DNA from: Nitrospirota bacterium
GTDB lineage: Bacteria; Nitrospirota; Leptospirillia; Leptospirillales; Leptospirillaceae
Assembly (NCBI GenBank): GCA_021801345.1
Contig: JAJYYA010000066.1
Location: 62,001 to 126,000, forward strand
Reading direction: 5' to 3'
Length of the DNA: 64,000 bases
Part shown: in pieces, positions 30,190-38,202 of the stretch
Layout: each line of letters starts with the position of its first letter
How positions within the stretch are numbered: the stretch's first letter is position 1
The notes under the pieces: model-generated
The model's database searches: none
Seen by the model: only the letters and a program-made list of their open reading frames with translations
Told to the model about the DNA's origin: nothing
Made by a program: the position numbers and the translations under genes

Positions 30190-31185
30190 CTAGAATCCGA
30201 ATTCGGAGAGGAGCTTGTCGACAGCCCCCTGGTCGATATCTCCTTGCGCCCCCACCCCCTTGAGGGTCTCCTGGCGAGTCTCGCTTGTGGCTTTGGACGA
30301 TTCCGGGGGTGTTCCTGCCACCTGTTCGGTGGGCTGCGCGGCGGAGGGCTGGGATGTTTCGATCAGGATCTGGACAAGTCGGGACTCGAGATCCCGAAGG
30401 TGCCCGCCGATGAGCTTGATGTTCTGTCCGACAAGATCCTGGAAGGCCATCGCCTCGAAGCCGTGCATGATCCGTTCGTCGGAGCGGTCGAGGATCTCTT
30501 CGATGCGCTCCTTCTGCTCCGCCTTCTTGAGATGTCCGTCGGAGAGGATCTTGCGGATTTCCGCGTGCTCCTCAAGAAGGGACTCAAGGGTGTTCATCAG
30601 CTTGTGGGCGGCATCCTCGGTCATCTGGCTGATGACCTCCAGGCCGTGAGAGGTCTCCGGAAGCTTTCCCTCCATGAAGTGCAGGGAGTCGATCATCGAG
30701 GCCGAGAGGGAGAGGACGCGCTGGATGTCGCGAGCCGTCTGTCCGACCTGCTGCAGAAGGTTGGCAGAGGAGTCGCCCCCCTCCCTGCTCTGGGAAGAGA
30801 TCCCCCCCGAGGCTGGCGTGGCCCATCCCTTGGAATTCCGGAAGGCGGGAACGTCCAGAACCCAGGCCTCGGTGCCTTCAATTGTCTTGAAGTGAGAAAG
30901 GAAGGAGAGTTCTGGATGGGGAGAGCCGGACTCGTTGTTGTCAAATATCCGGAGGATCCTTCCGATCTTGGGAACGGCGATCAGGGCCTCCCGGCAGGAG
31001 GACAGGGAGATCCCCTTGCTCTGCGAGAGGTTCTGGGGGCGCGGGAGGGCGAACCACTCCTGCGGATAGGAAAGGATGTCGGTCCGTTCTTTTGTGAGAT
31101 CCTTGAGGGATTCTATCTTCCGGATTTCCGTCATCCGGATACCCAGATCGATGCCTTTAGCCAGGGGAAATGTCATGATCTGCAT
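30190..31185 (-). CDS. CheZ-type chemotaxis phosphatase with extra N-terminal domain
   Basis: 331 residues from the ATG at 31185 (the frame opens with TTG at 31236). The C-terminal half is CheZ: a long helical hairpin, the active-site motif AFQDLVGQNIKLI (catalytic Asp and Gln), and a terminal DKLLSEFGF tail like the CheY-binding helix. The first ~120 residues are not CheZ; ALIAVPKIGRILRIFD and EAWVLDVPAF resemble strands of a CheW/scaffold-like fold. It should dephosphorylate CheY-P, perhaps tethered to receptors. A chemoreceptor gene lies just upstream. Confidence 0.75.
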   Translation of the reverse strand: MQIMTFPLAKGIDLGIRMTEIRKIESLKDLTKERTDILSYPQEWFALPRPQNLSQSKGISLSSCREALIAVPKIGRILRIFDNNESGSPHPELSFLSHFKTIEGTEAWVLDVPAFRNSKGWATPASGGISSQSREGGDSSANLLQQVGQTARDIQRVLSLSASMIDSLHFMEGKLPETSHGLEVISQMTEDAAHKLMNTLESLLEEHAEIRKILSDGHLKKAEQKERIEEILDRSDERIMHGFEAMAFQDLVGQNIKLIGGHLRDLESRLVQILIETSQPSAAQPTEQVAGTPPESSKATSETRQETLKGVGAQGDIDQGAVDKLLSEFGF

Positions 31186-31366
31186 CGCGCTCTTTTTTCC
31201 CCCGTTCGAATAGAGGTTGGACAGTTGACAGATCAAATCTTCCTTCGTTTTGGCGCAAGGGCCGCAGGCCGGAGGTCCCCGGATCCGGACTTTTCTCCGG
31301 GACGGCCCCTTTTAAAAGGCACTCCTGACTCTCGCGTAGGATAACATATTTTTTCGGAGGGATCCA

Positions 31367-32470
31367 TCAGGGTTTGGCAAGCCGGTCGAGTTCCCTTAAA
31401 ACATCCATGCTGGCACTGTCCATCGAGGTCAGTGCCCCGGCCGCCTGGTCGAAATTTCCGGCAAGATACTGATTCAGGGCCTCGAGCCCATATTTGTGGA
31501 CGGCTTCGTGCGGAGATTCGAGCTCCCTGAAGCCGGGCTTCCCCGAAAGCTTTCTGCCCTCCCCTTCGTAGTACCACTTTCCCAGTCTGCACCCATGATG
31601 GTTGGCAAAGCTCTCCGGCTTTTTGTCGGAGAGTCCGAACAGGACCTGATAGACCTCGAACTTGAAAACAAGGTGGTCCATCTTGACCACTTCGATAAAG
31701 CCGCCGAGGGAAGAGTTTTCTATGGTCGCCTCCATGTGGCGGAAGGAGGTGACCATCCCCTCCATGCTCTGGGAGGCTCCTGCTCCTGCCGCGGATAGAA
31801 CTCCGGACTGTTCGGCGAGGGCCTCCATGGCGACCTTGGCAGACTGGGTCGCGTTCTGGATGGCGGTGACGAGGGAGGAGATCTCATGAGTGGCCGTCGA
31901 TGTGCGGCTTGCAAGTTTCCGGACTTCGTCTGCCACGACGGCAAATCCCCGGCCCTGCTCTCCGGCCCGCGCCGATTCGATGGCGGCGTTCAGTGCCAGA
32001 AGGTTCGTCTGGTCGGCGATTTCCCGGATGGAATTGACGATGGCCCCGATCTGCCCCGCTCTCTCTGAAAGCCCTTCGACCTCCCTGGCGGCGGTCTGGG
32101 AGGTTTGGGAGAGACGGACCATGTTCTCCGAGATGCCGTTGACCGTCTGCGAGGCTTGCGTGGCGATCCTGTCCGTTTCGAGCATCGTATGTCGCTCCTT
32201 GGCCAGCACCTCGGAGAGGGAGACGAGGGATCCTCGGACGGCGAGGACCGACTCTCCAAAGTTCTTGACGTGGGAGAGAACCTTTTGCGTGAAGTCGATT
32301 GTGGCCCGGGTGCGTTCCGCCTCCTGCCTCGCCAGGTCGGCTTCCCGCTCCGCTCGTTCGGCCCTTCGCGCGAGCTCTGAAGCCGGATCAGCGTCGCCGG
32401 GGGAAGGAGAAGTCCGACCGTCGGAAGTGAGGTTCTGCGGGGAGGAGGAGTGTTTGCTGAAGAAGGCCAT
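31367..32470 (-). CDS. Soluble methyl-accepting chemotaxis protein with C-terminal CZB domain
   Basis: 367 residues from ATG 32470; the longer frame runs upstream through non-coding sequence. There is no membrane helix. A charged coiled-coil N-terminus is followed by the receptor signalling hairpin (tip [20 protein letters not shown]). The C-terminal chemoreceptor zinc-binding domain has its histidines and cysteine: [24 protein letters not shown] and SPHEAVH. CZB receptors such as Helicobacter TlpD sense oxidants or zinc in the cytoplasm. The neighbouring CheZ gene fits one chemotaxis unit. Confidence 0.88.
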   Translation of the reverse strand: MAFFSKHSSSPQNLTSDGRTSPSPGDADPASELARRAERAEREADLARQEAERTRATIDFTQKVLSHVKNFGESVLAVRGSLVSLSEVLAKERHTMLETDRIATQASQTVNGISENMVRLSQTSQTAAREVEGLSERAGQIGAIVNSIREIADQTNLLALNAAIESARAGEQGRGFAVVADEVRKLASRTSTATHEISSLVTAIQNATQSAKVAMEALAEQSGVLSAAGAGASQSMEGMVTSFRHMEATIENSSLGGFIEVVKMDHLVFKFEVYQVLFGLSDKKPESFANHHGCRLGKWYYEGEGRKLSGKPGFRELESPHEAVHKYGLEALNQYLAGNFDQAAGALTSMDSASMDVLRELDRLAKP

Positions 32471-32634
32471 CGGTATCCTTTCAAGGAACAGAGTATGCAA
32501 ATTTCCGGAGCGGAGTCGATCGCATGCTCCTGTGCTCACTATCGCCGTTTCCGGGAAAAGGTTCGTAAAAATTGTGCGACGCCACAAGGCTCCTTTCGGG
32601 TTCTTTTCGGAAGGCTGTGGCGGTTGCATGAGAG

Positions 32635-33051
32635 CTACTCCTTCAAAAGGCTCCCTTCCCGGCACGACAAAAAGGAGAGGGAGTGAACCTTGATCTTGTA
32701 AAGGTTTCTCCCGGCGTGGAGATGGATCGTTCCCCGGATGGGACACAGTGTGGTCGGTGCCGAGTGCAAAAGATAGGTCCCCGGCGGAAGGTCATAGGAG
32801 AACCTCCCGTCTGAACGGGTCAAAAACTCGATTGCTCCCCCCGGGCGATCCTTGGGCTGAAGGAAGAGCGCCGCCCGGGAGACCGGATGATTTTTCCAGA
32901 GCATAATGCCCTCGAAGCGGGCTGTCTGGGGATCGGGAGGAGCGACCGGGTGCTGGCTCTGACAGGAGAGCGGCAAAAGAAGAAGGATTCCGGCAAGAAT
33001 CCGGGGGAGCCAATGTGTCGGGGGGCTGATGAAGGGTCTGAAGTCGGCCAT
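32635..33051 (-). CDS. Small lipoprotein with carboxypeptidase-regulatory-like fold
   Basis: About 138 residues from ATG 33051, which shares one base with the upstream stop (TAATG). The N-terminus ends in lipobox LLPLSC. The rest suggests a short beta-sandwich of the carboxypeptidase-regulatory type: [37 protein letters not shown], then a final strand pair. Such domains serve as structural or surface modules. It is coupled to a DUF692 gene, which may mean a functional link. Confidence 0.65.
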   Translation of the reverse strand: MADFRPFISPPTHWLPRILAGILLLLPLSCQSQHPVAPPDPQTARFEGIMLWKNHPVSRAALFLQPKDRPGGAIEFLTRSDGRFSYDLPPGTYLLHSAPTTLCPIRGTIHLHAGRNLYKIKVHSLSFLSCREGSLLKE

Positions 33052-34400
33052 TACGCATCTCCGTTGTAGAAGGTTTGCGCAGAGAGGAGTGTTTCGGCCT
33101 CTCTGCACTGGGTTTTTCTGGCCCGAAAAAGAGAGTCGCCTCCGGATGCCGCCAGATGGTCGATCCACTCCCGGGTCCGATGGATCTTTATCTCGAGAAA
33201 GTCTCTTTCGGGCCTGTTCGGATGGGGATGCCGGTTAAAGAAATCGATAAAGGAGCGGCGGGCATCTATCCCGGACTCGGAAAGGATCGACAGAGTCTCC
33301 GGGAAAAGATCCGGCATGGCCCCCCCGAAGGTCCAGATCTCTTCGGCGTAGAGGTGACGGGCATAGGGAGAGGCATGGCCTCCCGAGAGATCCATGGCAA
33401 GGCGTCTGTAGCCGTCTTTTGCCTTTTCCGAAAGAGAGGTCGGGGGGAGATCCACGCCCGGATCATTTTGGGGGAGGGGAGAGCCTCCCGGCCGGGAGTG
33501 CTCGACTACGATCTCCCTGAAACGACGGAACTCCTCGGCCGAAAGAGCGGCGGTCTTGTTGTCGACTTCGAGGGCCACCCCCTGAAGCGCCGGAAGAGAA
33601 AGGCGGGAGAGAACCTCTCCGAGAAGATTGAAGAGGATATTGGGAAGAGGGGATGCGTGGTCGTCGATGGGCCAGTCCTTTCCCTCGAGGCTCTGAAAGC
33701 GCATTCCCCCGACGTGGATCTCGACGACACGGTCGAGGGGAAATCCTTCCAGCCAGGCGATCGTGTCTTCAATGCCGAATGGTCGACCGGATGCGGCCAG
33801 ATAGGTCAGGCAATGGCCAAGGTCGAGTCCGATCCCCAGCGGGGTATTTGACGTAAGGTGCCGCAGGAAGATCGCAAGGTCCATCTCTCCCGCAGGATGG
33901 GGCGGAAAGGGCGGCGTCTCAACGAGGAGAAGGCGTCCTCCGAGAGAGTGTGCGAGGGCCAGTGCGCCCTCCCTTGCGGCCATGGCTCCGGGGGCCGTCA
34001 GAAGAGGCGGAGCATAGAGGCCGAAAGAGAATCCTTCCATGGCCTTCTGGGCGCATTCGTGGATCATCCAGGGGGCCTCCAGCGCCTCCATGTGTCGGAG
34101 GGCCCGGCGCTCCTCCTCCCGAAAGACCGGATCCCGGGGATAGTCTGGCTGCGTATACCACAGGCAGTCTCCATGGTAGGTCAGGGGCAGGGACGGGGGG
34201 AGAGTCCTGCGGGCCTCACGAAGGTCGACCGTCCGTCCCCGGAAAATCTCAAGGTATCCGGGAGGAACCCTCTCAAGGTGGGCGACAAGGTCTGCCAGCG
34301 GGGGAAAGTAGAGGTCGGTCGAAAGACCCGCCAGGGGGCGCTCTCCAATTTTAATCAAGGACACTTCCTGATCCCTCCGACAACCCTTCGCCCCCGGCAT
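33051..34400 (-). CDS. DUF692 (MNIO) family multinuclear iron oxidative enzyme with C-terminal extension
   Basis: 449 residues. Residues 20-300 form a DUF692 TIM barrel starting GLSTDLYFPPL. Candidate metal ligands lie at strand ends: His76 (YHGD), Glu161 (LVET), Asp193 and His196 (LDLGHC), His229 (EIHVGG), Asp246/His248 (DDH) and Glu278 (LEVD). MNIO enzymes modify cysteines or other residues in peptides (methanobactin MbnB, TglH, bufferin BufB). About 110 extra C-terminal residues (LFPETLSILSES ... FFNRHPHPNRPERDFL) recall the DUF2063-type partner; that is inference. Start ATG 34400; GTG 34364, with a Shine-Dalgarno, is an alternative. No obvious precursor peptide was found. Confidence 0.75.
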   Translation of the reverse strand: MPGAKGCRRDQEVSLIKIGERPLAGLSTDLYFPPLADLVAHLERVPPGYLEIFRGRTVDLREARRTLPPSLPLTYHGDCLWYTQPDYPRDPVFREEERRALRHMEALEAPWMIHECAQKAMEGFSFGLYAPPLLTAPGAMAAREGALALAHSLGGRLLLVETPPFPPHPAGEMDLAIFLRHLTSNTPLGIGLDLGHCLTYLAASGRPFGIEDTIAWLEGFPLDRVVEIHVGGMRFQSLEGKDWPIDDHASPLPNILFNLLGEVLSRLSLPALQGVALEVDNKTAALSAEEFRRFREIVVEHSRPGGSPLPQNDPGVDLPPTSLSEKAKDGYRRLAMDLSGGHASPYARHLYAEEIWTFGGAMPDLFPETLSILSESGIDARRSFIDFFNRHPHPNRPERDFLEIKIHRTREWIDHLAASGGDSLFRARKTQCREAETLLSAQTFYNGDA

Positions 34401-34432
34401 TCAAGGCCGGCTCCCTCTGGAAATCGTCAAGA

Positions 34433-34485
34433 ACCGGAGGGGAGACGCGAGCCTGTCTGCGACCGCGTCCCGATCACCCTCCGGT
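34433..34485. repeat. Nested inverted repeat between the toxin-like and DUF692 genes
   Basis: Outer arms ACCGGAGGG (34433-34441) and CCCTCCGGT (34477-34485) pair perfectly and enclose a second perfect stem, GACGCG (34444-34449) with CGCGTC (34464-34469). It lies in the ~100-base gap before the DUF692 gene. No T-run follows on the minus strand, so it may be a leader structure, a weak terminator or a binding site. Confidence 0.5.
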
Positions 34486-34502
34486 CCGCCTGGCCGGTGT
34501 CG

Positions 34503-35228
34503 CTAGGATGGGCCAGCCGAGGATTCGGATTTGTTTGTCAGACTCACATTCCGGAATTCTTCCAGCCGTTCCTTTCCCCATACCACAGTTTTTTCGAAAT
34601 CGATTGCAAGCGGTGTCTCGATCCGCTCCCATGCTTCTTTGACAGAGGGGCTCGATTCCATCCTTTCAAGAGAATGGCGAATTTCCTCCAGCCTGGAAAG
34701 AAGGATCCTCGAGAGTCTTTCCTGATTGAGTATCCCCGGACGCATTGTCTCGATGCAATTCCAGTCGAAGAGGTCCCGTGGAGCGAGAAATGCACCTCGA
34801 TAAAACAATTTCTTCGCCAGAACTTCTTCGACCGGCTCCAAATGGAAAAGGCTTTTTCCGGAGGTTTCAGGGGGGAGCCCGGTCAGGGACATCCGGACAA
34901 TAAAGTCGATTTCTCCTTCCGGAAACTCCAATTTCAAAAAGGTGGCGTCTTCTTCGTATCCCAGGACAAGATCTCCAACCTGATCGTTCAGTCTCGGGGA
35001 AAGAAATCCAATGTATTGCGGATCCCTGATGAACAAATCGATGTCGTGACTGATTCGATGGTTCAATTCGAGCATCAGTCTCGTTCCGCCTCCCAAAAGA
35101 GGAGAAACGTGTCCGGCTTCCCATGAAATTCCCGCATTTGCCAGGATTTGGACGGCTCTCCTCTCAAGATTTCTCCAGCTTCCAGACAGAAGCCATCCAT
35201 CCATGTCGGATTGACCGATACGGGGCAT
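34503..35228 (-). CDS. Nucleotidyltransferase of AbiEii/AbiGii toxin family
   Basis: 241 residues from ATG 35228, chosen because GGAG lies five bases before it; the frame extends upstream to a GTG at 35267. The AbiEii nucleotidyltransferase signature is clear: LLGGGTRLMLELNHRISHDI followed by DLF, giving the GG and hDhD motifs. Then come an LKLEFPEGEIDFI strand and a helical C-terminus with EPVEEVLAKKLFYRG. Such proteins are toxin halves of type IV-like or MenA-like systems that transfer nucleotides to cellular targets. The gene just upstream encodes a small protein that is probably the antitoxin. Confidence 0.78.
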   Translation of the reverse strand: MPRIGQSDMDGWLLSGSWRNLERRAVQILANAGISWEAGHVSPLLGGGTRLMLELNHRISHDIDLFIRDPQYIGFLSPRLNDQVGDLVLGYEEDATFLKLEFPEGEIDFIVRMSLTGLPPETSGKSLFHLEPVEEVLAKKLFYRGAFLAPRDLFDWNCIETMRPGILNQERLSRILLSRLEEIRHSLERMESSPSVKEAWERIETPLAIDFEKTVVWGKERLEEFRNVSLTNKSESSAGPS

Positions 35229-35242
35229 GGAGTCTCCATACG

Positions 35243-35542
35243 CTAAAGAGTTGTGGTCTTTTCCCACTCAAGGGAGCGTATCTGGCACATTCTCGCGATC
35301 TCCCGATAAAGTTTCTGTGCGGACTCGATCGAAGACCCGCATTCGTAAACGGCCTTGAGAATGGACCGGGGAGAGTTTTCTACGAAGAGGTAGGCAAGGA
35401 TCTCCTTTGAGGGGGATGCGACTCCCGACAAGGTCCCCTGTTTCAAGGCATCGTAGATATCCTCTTTCTTAACGGTTCCAAGTTTGTAGGGAACGCTCAT
35501 GTGGAGGGCGATCATCTCCCCTGAGTCCCTTTCTTGTTCCAC
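35243..35542 (-). CDS. Putative antitoxin partner of the AbiEii-type toxin
   Basis: 99 residues from GTG 35542, which has AGGAG seven bases upstream; ATG 35596 and ATG 35515 are alternatives. It is only 14 bases upstream of the nucleotidyltransferase gene. The sequence (KKEDIYDALKQGTLSGVASP, then SIESAQKLYREIARMCQIRS) is helical with no AbiEi-type winged helix that I recognise. Small size, spacing and order suggest an antitoxin; the family is unknown to me. Confidence 0.6.
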   Translation of the reverse strand: MEQERDSGEMIALHMSVPYKLGTVKKEDIYDALKQGTLSGVASPSKEILAYLFVENSPRSILKAVYECGSSIESAQKLYREIARMCQIRSLEWEKTTTL

Positions 35543-35830
35543 GTGACCACTCCTTGTTTGAGCGTTGTCGATCGGGGCCTGCGTAAAGGTCTCCATGCCG
35601 TCGCAGACCTATGGGTGGGGAAGATCCTTCTTCTCGAGGAATGATTGAGGTTGGTCCCTCCCCCGGAGTTCCCCTTTTTCTCTCCCGGCCCTTCCTTCTC
35701 CTGATCCCTCGCCATGGAGAGGCTCGTATTGTCTTTGAAGGAAGGATCCGGTGTTCCGGTTGTCTTTGACCTCTTCCTTCATGATAGCAAAAGACTCCGG
35801 AAAGTGACCACGGATCTTTGCGCCGATCTC

Positions 35831-35859
35831 TTGACGAGATTCTGCCCCCTTCGTATACT
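35831..35859 (+). promoter_or_regulatory. Sigma-70-type promoter of the tetR-cytochrome-efflux operon
   Basis: -35 TTGACG (35831-35836) and -10 TATACT (35854-35859) are separated by exactly 17 bases, each one base from consensus. Transcription should start near 35866, about 27 bases before the tetR ATG. Confidence 0.75.
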
Positions 35860-35860
35860 C

Positions 35861-35879
35861 TTGTTAATTGGTTAATCAA
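35861..35879. promoter_or_regulatory. Palindromic operator over the tetR transcription start
   Basis: TTGTTAATTGGTTAATCAA is a near-perfect dyad: TTGTTAA on the left and TTAATCAA on the right. It covers the predicted start of transcription, where a bound TetR protein would block the promoter. Autoregulation is inferred from position. Confidence 0.6.
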
Positions 35880-35892
35880 TCAAAGGCGGGCC

Positions 35893-36627
35893 ATGATGAT
35901 CGGGGTTGAAGAAGGAAAAAAAAGGGAAAGGACTGACAAGCCCTCCGATTCCCACGACCGGACCTCCCAGCGAAAGAGGGAGATCCTCGAGGCGGCCATC
36001 GTGTGCTTTTCCGAAGAGGGCTTTTTTCAGACGACAAACCGGAAGATCGCCCGCAAGGCGGGAATCACCGAAGGCTTGATCTACCACTACTTCCCCTGCA
36101 AGAAGGCCTTGCTCCAGGAGATCATCGAGGAAAAGTTCCGTCAGGATCGCTCTCCGGCGCAACGCTGCTACGCACGGTGGGAGAGTGTTTTTGACAGGAC
36201 CCCTCCCACGCAGGAGAGTTTCCGGGAGTTTCTTCTCGAACTCGGGCGGGCGACATTTGAAGGGCTCGACAAGGATCGGGATGTTCTGAGGATCCTCCTT
36301 TCCGAATACCGCCTCCTTGACGAGGGGGCGGACCCCCTCTTTCCGCGACTCGTCATGGAGCGCTCCATGAACCGATTTTCCCGCATTCTCGGGCTCTACC
36401 TGCAGGCGGTGAAGGCTCCGGATCCAACCTCGGCGATGAAGGACGCTTTTTTTATCGGTCCGATCGTTTCCGTCTTCCTTTTTCAGGATCTCTTGCAGGG
36501 GAACAAGGTCAGGACGCTTGATCGGGAACTGTTTCTGAAAACGCTCGTGGACCACTTCATTGCCGGTCTCGGGAAGATGGCGGGACAAAAACAGAAAGAA
36601 CAATCAGGGAAGGATCTTTCGCAATGA
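35893..36627 (+). CDS. TetR-family transcriptional regulator
   Basis: 244 residues from ATG 35893; the frame is open further upstream but would run over the promoter. The N-terminal helix-turn-helix is typical: REILEAAIVCFSEEGFFQTT, then IARKAGITEGLIYHYFPCKK. The C-terminal helices form the ligand and dimer domain. It is first in an operon with a cytochrome and a tripartite efflux pump, so it is likely the local repressor released by a pump substrate. A palindrome lies over its own start site. Confidence 0.88.
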   Translation: MMIGVEEGKKRERTDKPSDSHDRTSQRKREILEAAIVCFSEEGFFQTTNRKIARKAGITEGLIYHYFPCKKALLQEIIEEKFRQDRSPAQRCYARWESVFDRTPPTQESFREFLLELGRATFEGLDKDRDVLRILLSEYRLLDEGADPLFPRLVMERSMNRFSRILGLYLQAVKAPDPTSAMKDAFFIGPIVSVFLFQDLLQGNKVRTLDRELFLKTLVDHFIAGLGKMAGQKQKEQSGKDLSQ

Positions 36628-37220
36628 AAAGAGTACGTCAGGCTGTTGTCGGAAGCGTGCTGCTTCTCCTTGCCGGTGCAGGGGTCGTTCTCGAGTCGGT
36701 CCATGCGCAGGCCGACTCCGTCCTCCACCGGTATGTCGGGGTCGAGACCTGCGAAGTCTGCCATTCGGCCAAGAGGATCGGCGACCAGTTCGACGTATGG
36801 GCCAAAGGTCCCCACGCCCGGGCCTATACCGACCTGTCTTCCCCCCAGGCGCAGGCGATTGCCGCCCGTCTTCACGTGGCAGACCCCACCCGAGACGGCC
36901 GGTGTCTGTCCTGTCATGTGACGGCCTACGGGAAGCCTCTTCCAGAGATCCTTTCAACATTTCGTCGCACAGATGGGGTTCAGTGCGAATCCTGCCATGG
37001 GCCGGGAGAGGACTATTCGCACTTTTCCGTCATGATCTCCCCCGCCAAGTCGGCAGCTGCCGGCCATCTGACGCCGGATGAGGCGACGTGCAAAACCTGC
37101 CATAACCCGAGCTCTCCGACCTATCGGGGATTCGACTATCATGCGGCACTCCGGGAGATTGCCCACCCTGTGCCGGCAGAGATCAAAAAGGAAACACTCG
37201 AATTAGGAGGCGAGCGGTGA
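36624..37220 (+). CDS. Tetraheme cytochrome c (c554-like), periplasmic
   Basis: 198 residues with a signal peptide (cleavage likely after VHAQA). Four CxxCH heme sites occur at residues 43-47, 94-98, 121-125 and 156-160, and extra histidines such as KGPHARAY can serve as axial ligands. YVGVETCEVCH and GVQCESCHGPGEDY match the cytochrome c554 / multiheme family in electron transfer. The ATG overlaps the tetR stop (ATGA), and EmrA, EmrB and TolC genes follow by overlap, an unusual setting for a cytochrome. Confidence 0.88.
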   Translation: MKRVRQAVVGSVLLLLAGAGVVLESVHAQADSVLHRYVGVETCEVCHSAKRIGDQFDVWAKGPHARAYTDLSSPQAQAIAARLHVADPTRDGRCLSCHVTAYGKPLPEILSTFRRTDGVQCESCHGPGEDYSHFSVMISPAKSAAAGHLTPDEATCKTCHNPSSPTYRGFDYHAALREIAHPVPAEIKKETLELGGER

Positions 37221-38182
37221 GCGGGATTGCAGGGGCAGGGGGAGAGGAGGGCGTCTCGAGCAACAAGCGGCGGCGAGGAGTCGCGATCGGTGTGGTCGGT
37301 CTTGTCGCGACGATCGTGGTGAGCCTTTTGTATATTCGGTACAACGAGTTCTACGTCTCGACCGAAGACGCCATGGTCGACGGCAACATCGTCATGGTCT
37401 CCGCCAATACCAGCGGCCGGGTGATGACCCTCCCCGTCAACATGGGAGATCCGGTGCACAAGGGAGATCTCCTCGCCCGCATCGACACGACCGGGTTCGG
37501 GGCGCTCCAGTCTATCGGACAGCGGAACGTCTCTGCCTTCGGCGACCTGGCGCGGACGAAGGCCCAGGAGGTCTCCCTTTCCGTTAGACTGGCCAACGCC
37601 CGGCGCGACCTGGCCCGGGGGGAAGCCTTGCACAAGGGGGGGTTCATTACCGCATCGGACCTCGACCATCTGCGGACAACGGTCGACGATCTCGAAGCCC
37701 AGCTCGTCGAGATCCGGAAGCTGGCCTTCGTCAACCGGACCGCGCTTGAGACGACCGAATCCCACCCGCTCAACTATACCATTCACTCCCCCCTCGACGG
37801 TCAGGTCGCCGAGCGCGTCGCCCAGGTGGGCCAGGTGGTCTCCCGGGGCCAGGCGGTCGTCTCCCTCGTGGACCCGAACGATACATGGGTGACAGCCAAG
37901 GTCAAGGAGACGCGGATGGGCCACGTCCGGATCGGCCAGAAGGTGGATATCACCATCGATGCCTTTCCCGACCGAAAGTTTCACGGCCATGTCTTTCAGA
38001 TCCTGCCCACCTCGGCCGCGGCCATCTCGCTTCTTCCTCCCGAGAACGCTTCGGGGACCTTCGTCAAGGTGACCCAGCGCGTTCCGGTCCGGATTGCCGT
38101 CGACGACGGGAAGGGCATCGTCCTTCGCCCCGGACTCTCCTCCGAGATCCGGATCCACATTCGCGACGGTTCCCCGTGGTGA
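37217..38182 (+). CDS. EmrA-type HlyD-family efflux adaptor
   Basis: 321 residues: one N-terminal membrane helix (about 24-42), then STEDAMVDGNIVMVSANTSG, the standard EmrA start of the lipoyl-like domain, a coiled-coil hairpin, and the closing lipoyl half NYTIHSPLDGQVAERVAQVG. It bridges an inner-membrane MFS pump and TolC. The GTG start overlaps the cytochrome stop, with AGGAGG six bases before it. Confidence 0.9.
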   Translation: MSGIAGAGGEEGVSSNKRRRGVAIGVVGLVATIVVSLLYIRYNEFYVSTEDAMVDGNIVMVSANTSGRVMTLPVNMGDPVHKGDLLARIDTTGFGALQSIGQRNVSAFGDLARTKAQEVSLSVRLANARRDLARGEALHKGGFITASDLDHLRTTVDDLEAQLVEIRKLAFVNRTALETTESHPLNYTIHSPLDGQVAERVAQVGQVVSRGQAVVSLVDPNDTWVTAKVKETRMGHVRIGQKVDITIDAFPDRKFHGHVFQILPTSAAAISLLPPENASGTFVKVTQRVPVRIAVDDGKGIVLRPGLSSEIRIHIRDGSPW

Positions 38183-38202
38183 CACACGCCAGCGGGAGTC
38201 TC

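Larger units (their letters stand above)
35543..35892. other. Divergent intergenic region between toxin module and tetR operon
   Basis: 350 bases. The right end holds the tetR promoter and a palindromic operator (listed separately). The left part must contain the promoter of the toxin module on the minus strand, which I cannot place. Frames crossing this region have no family features. Confidence 0.5.
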
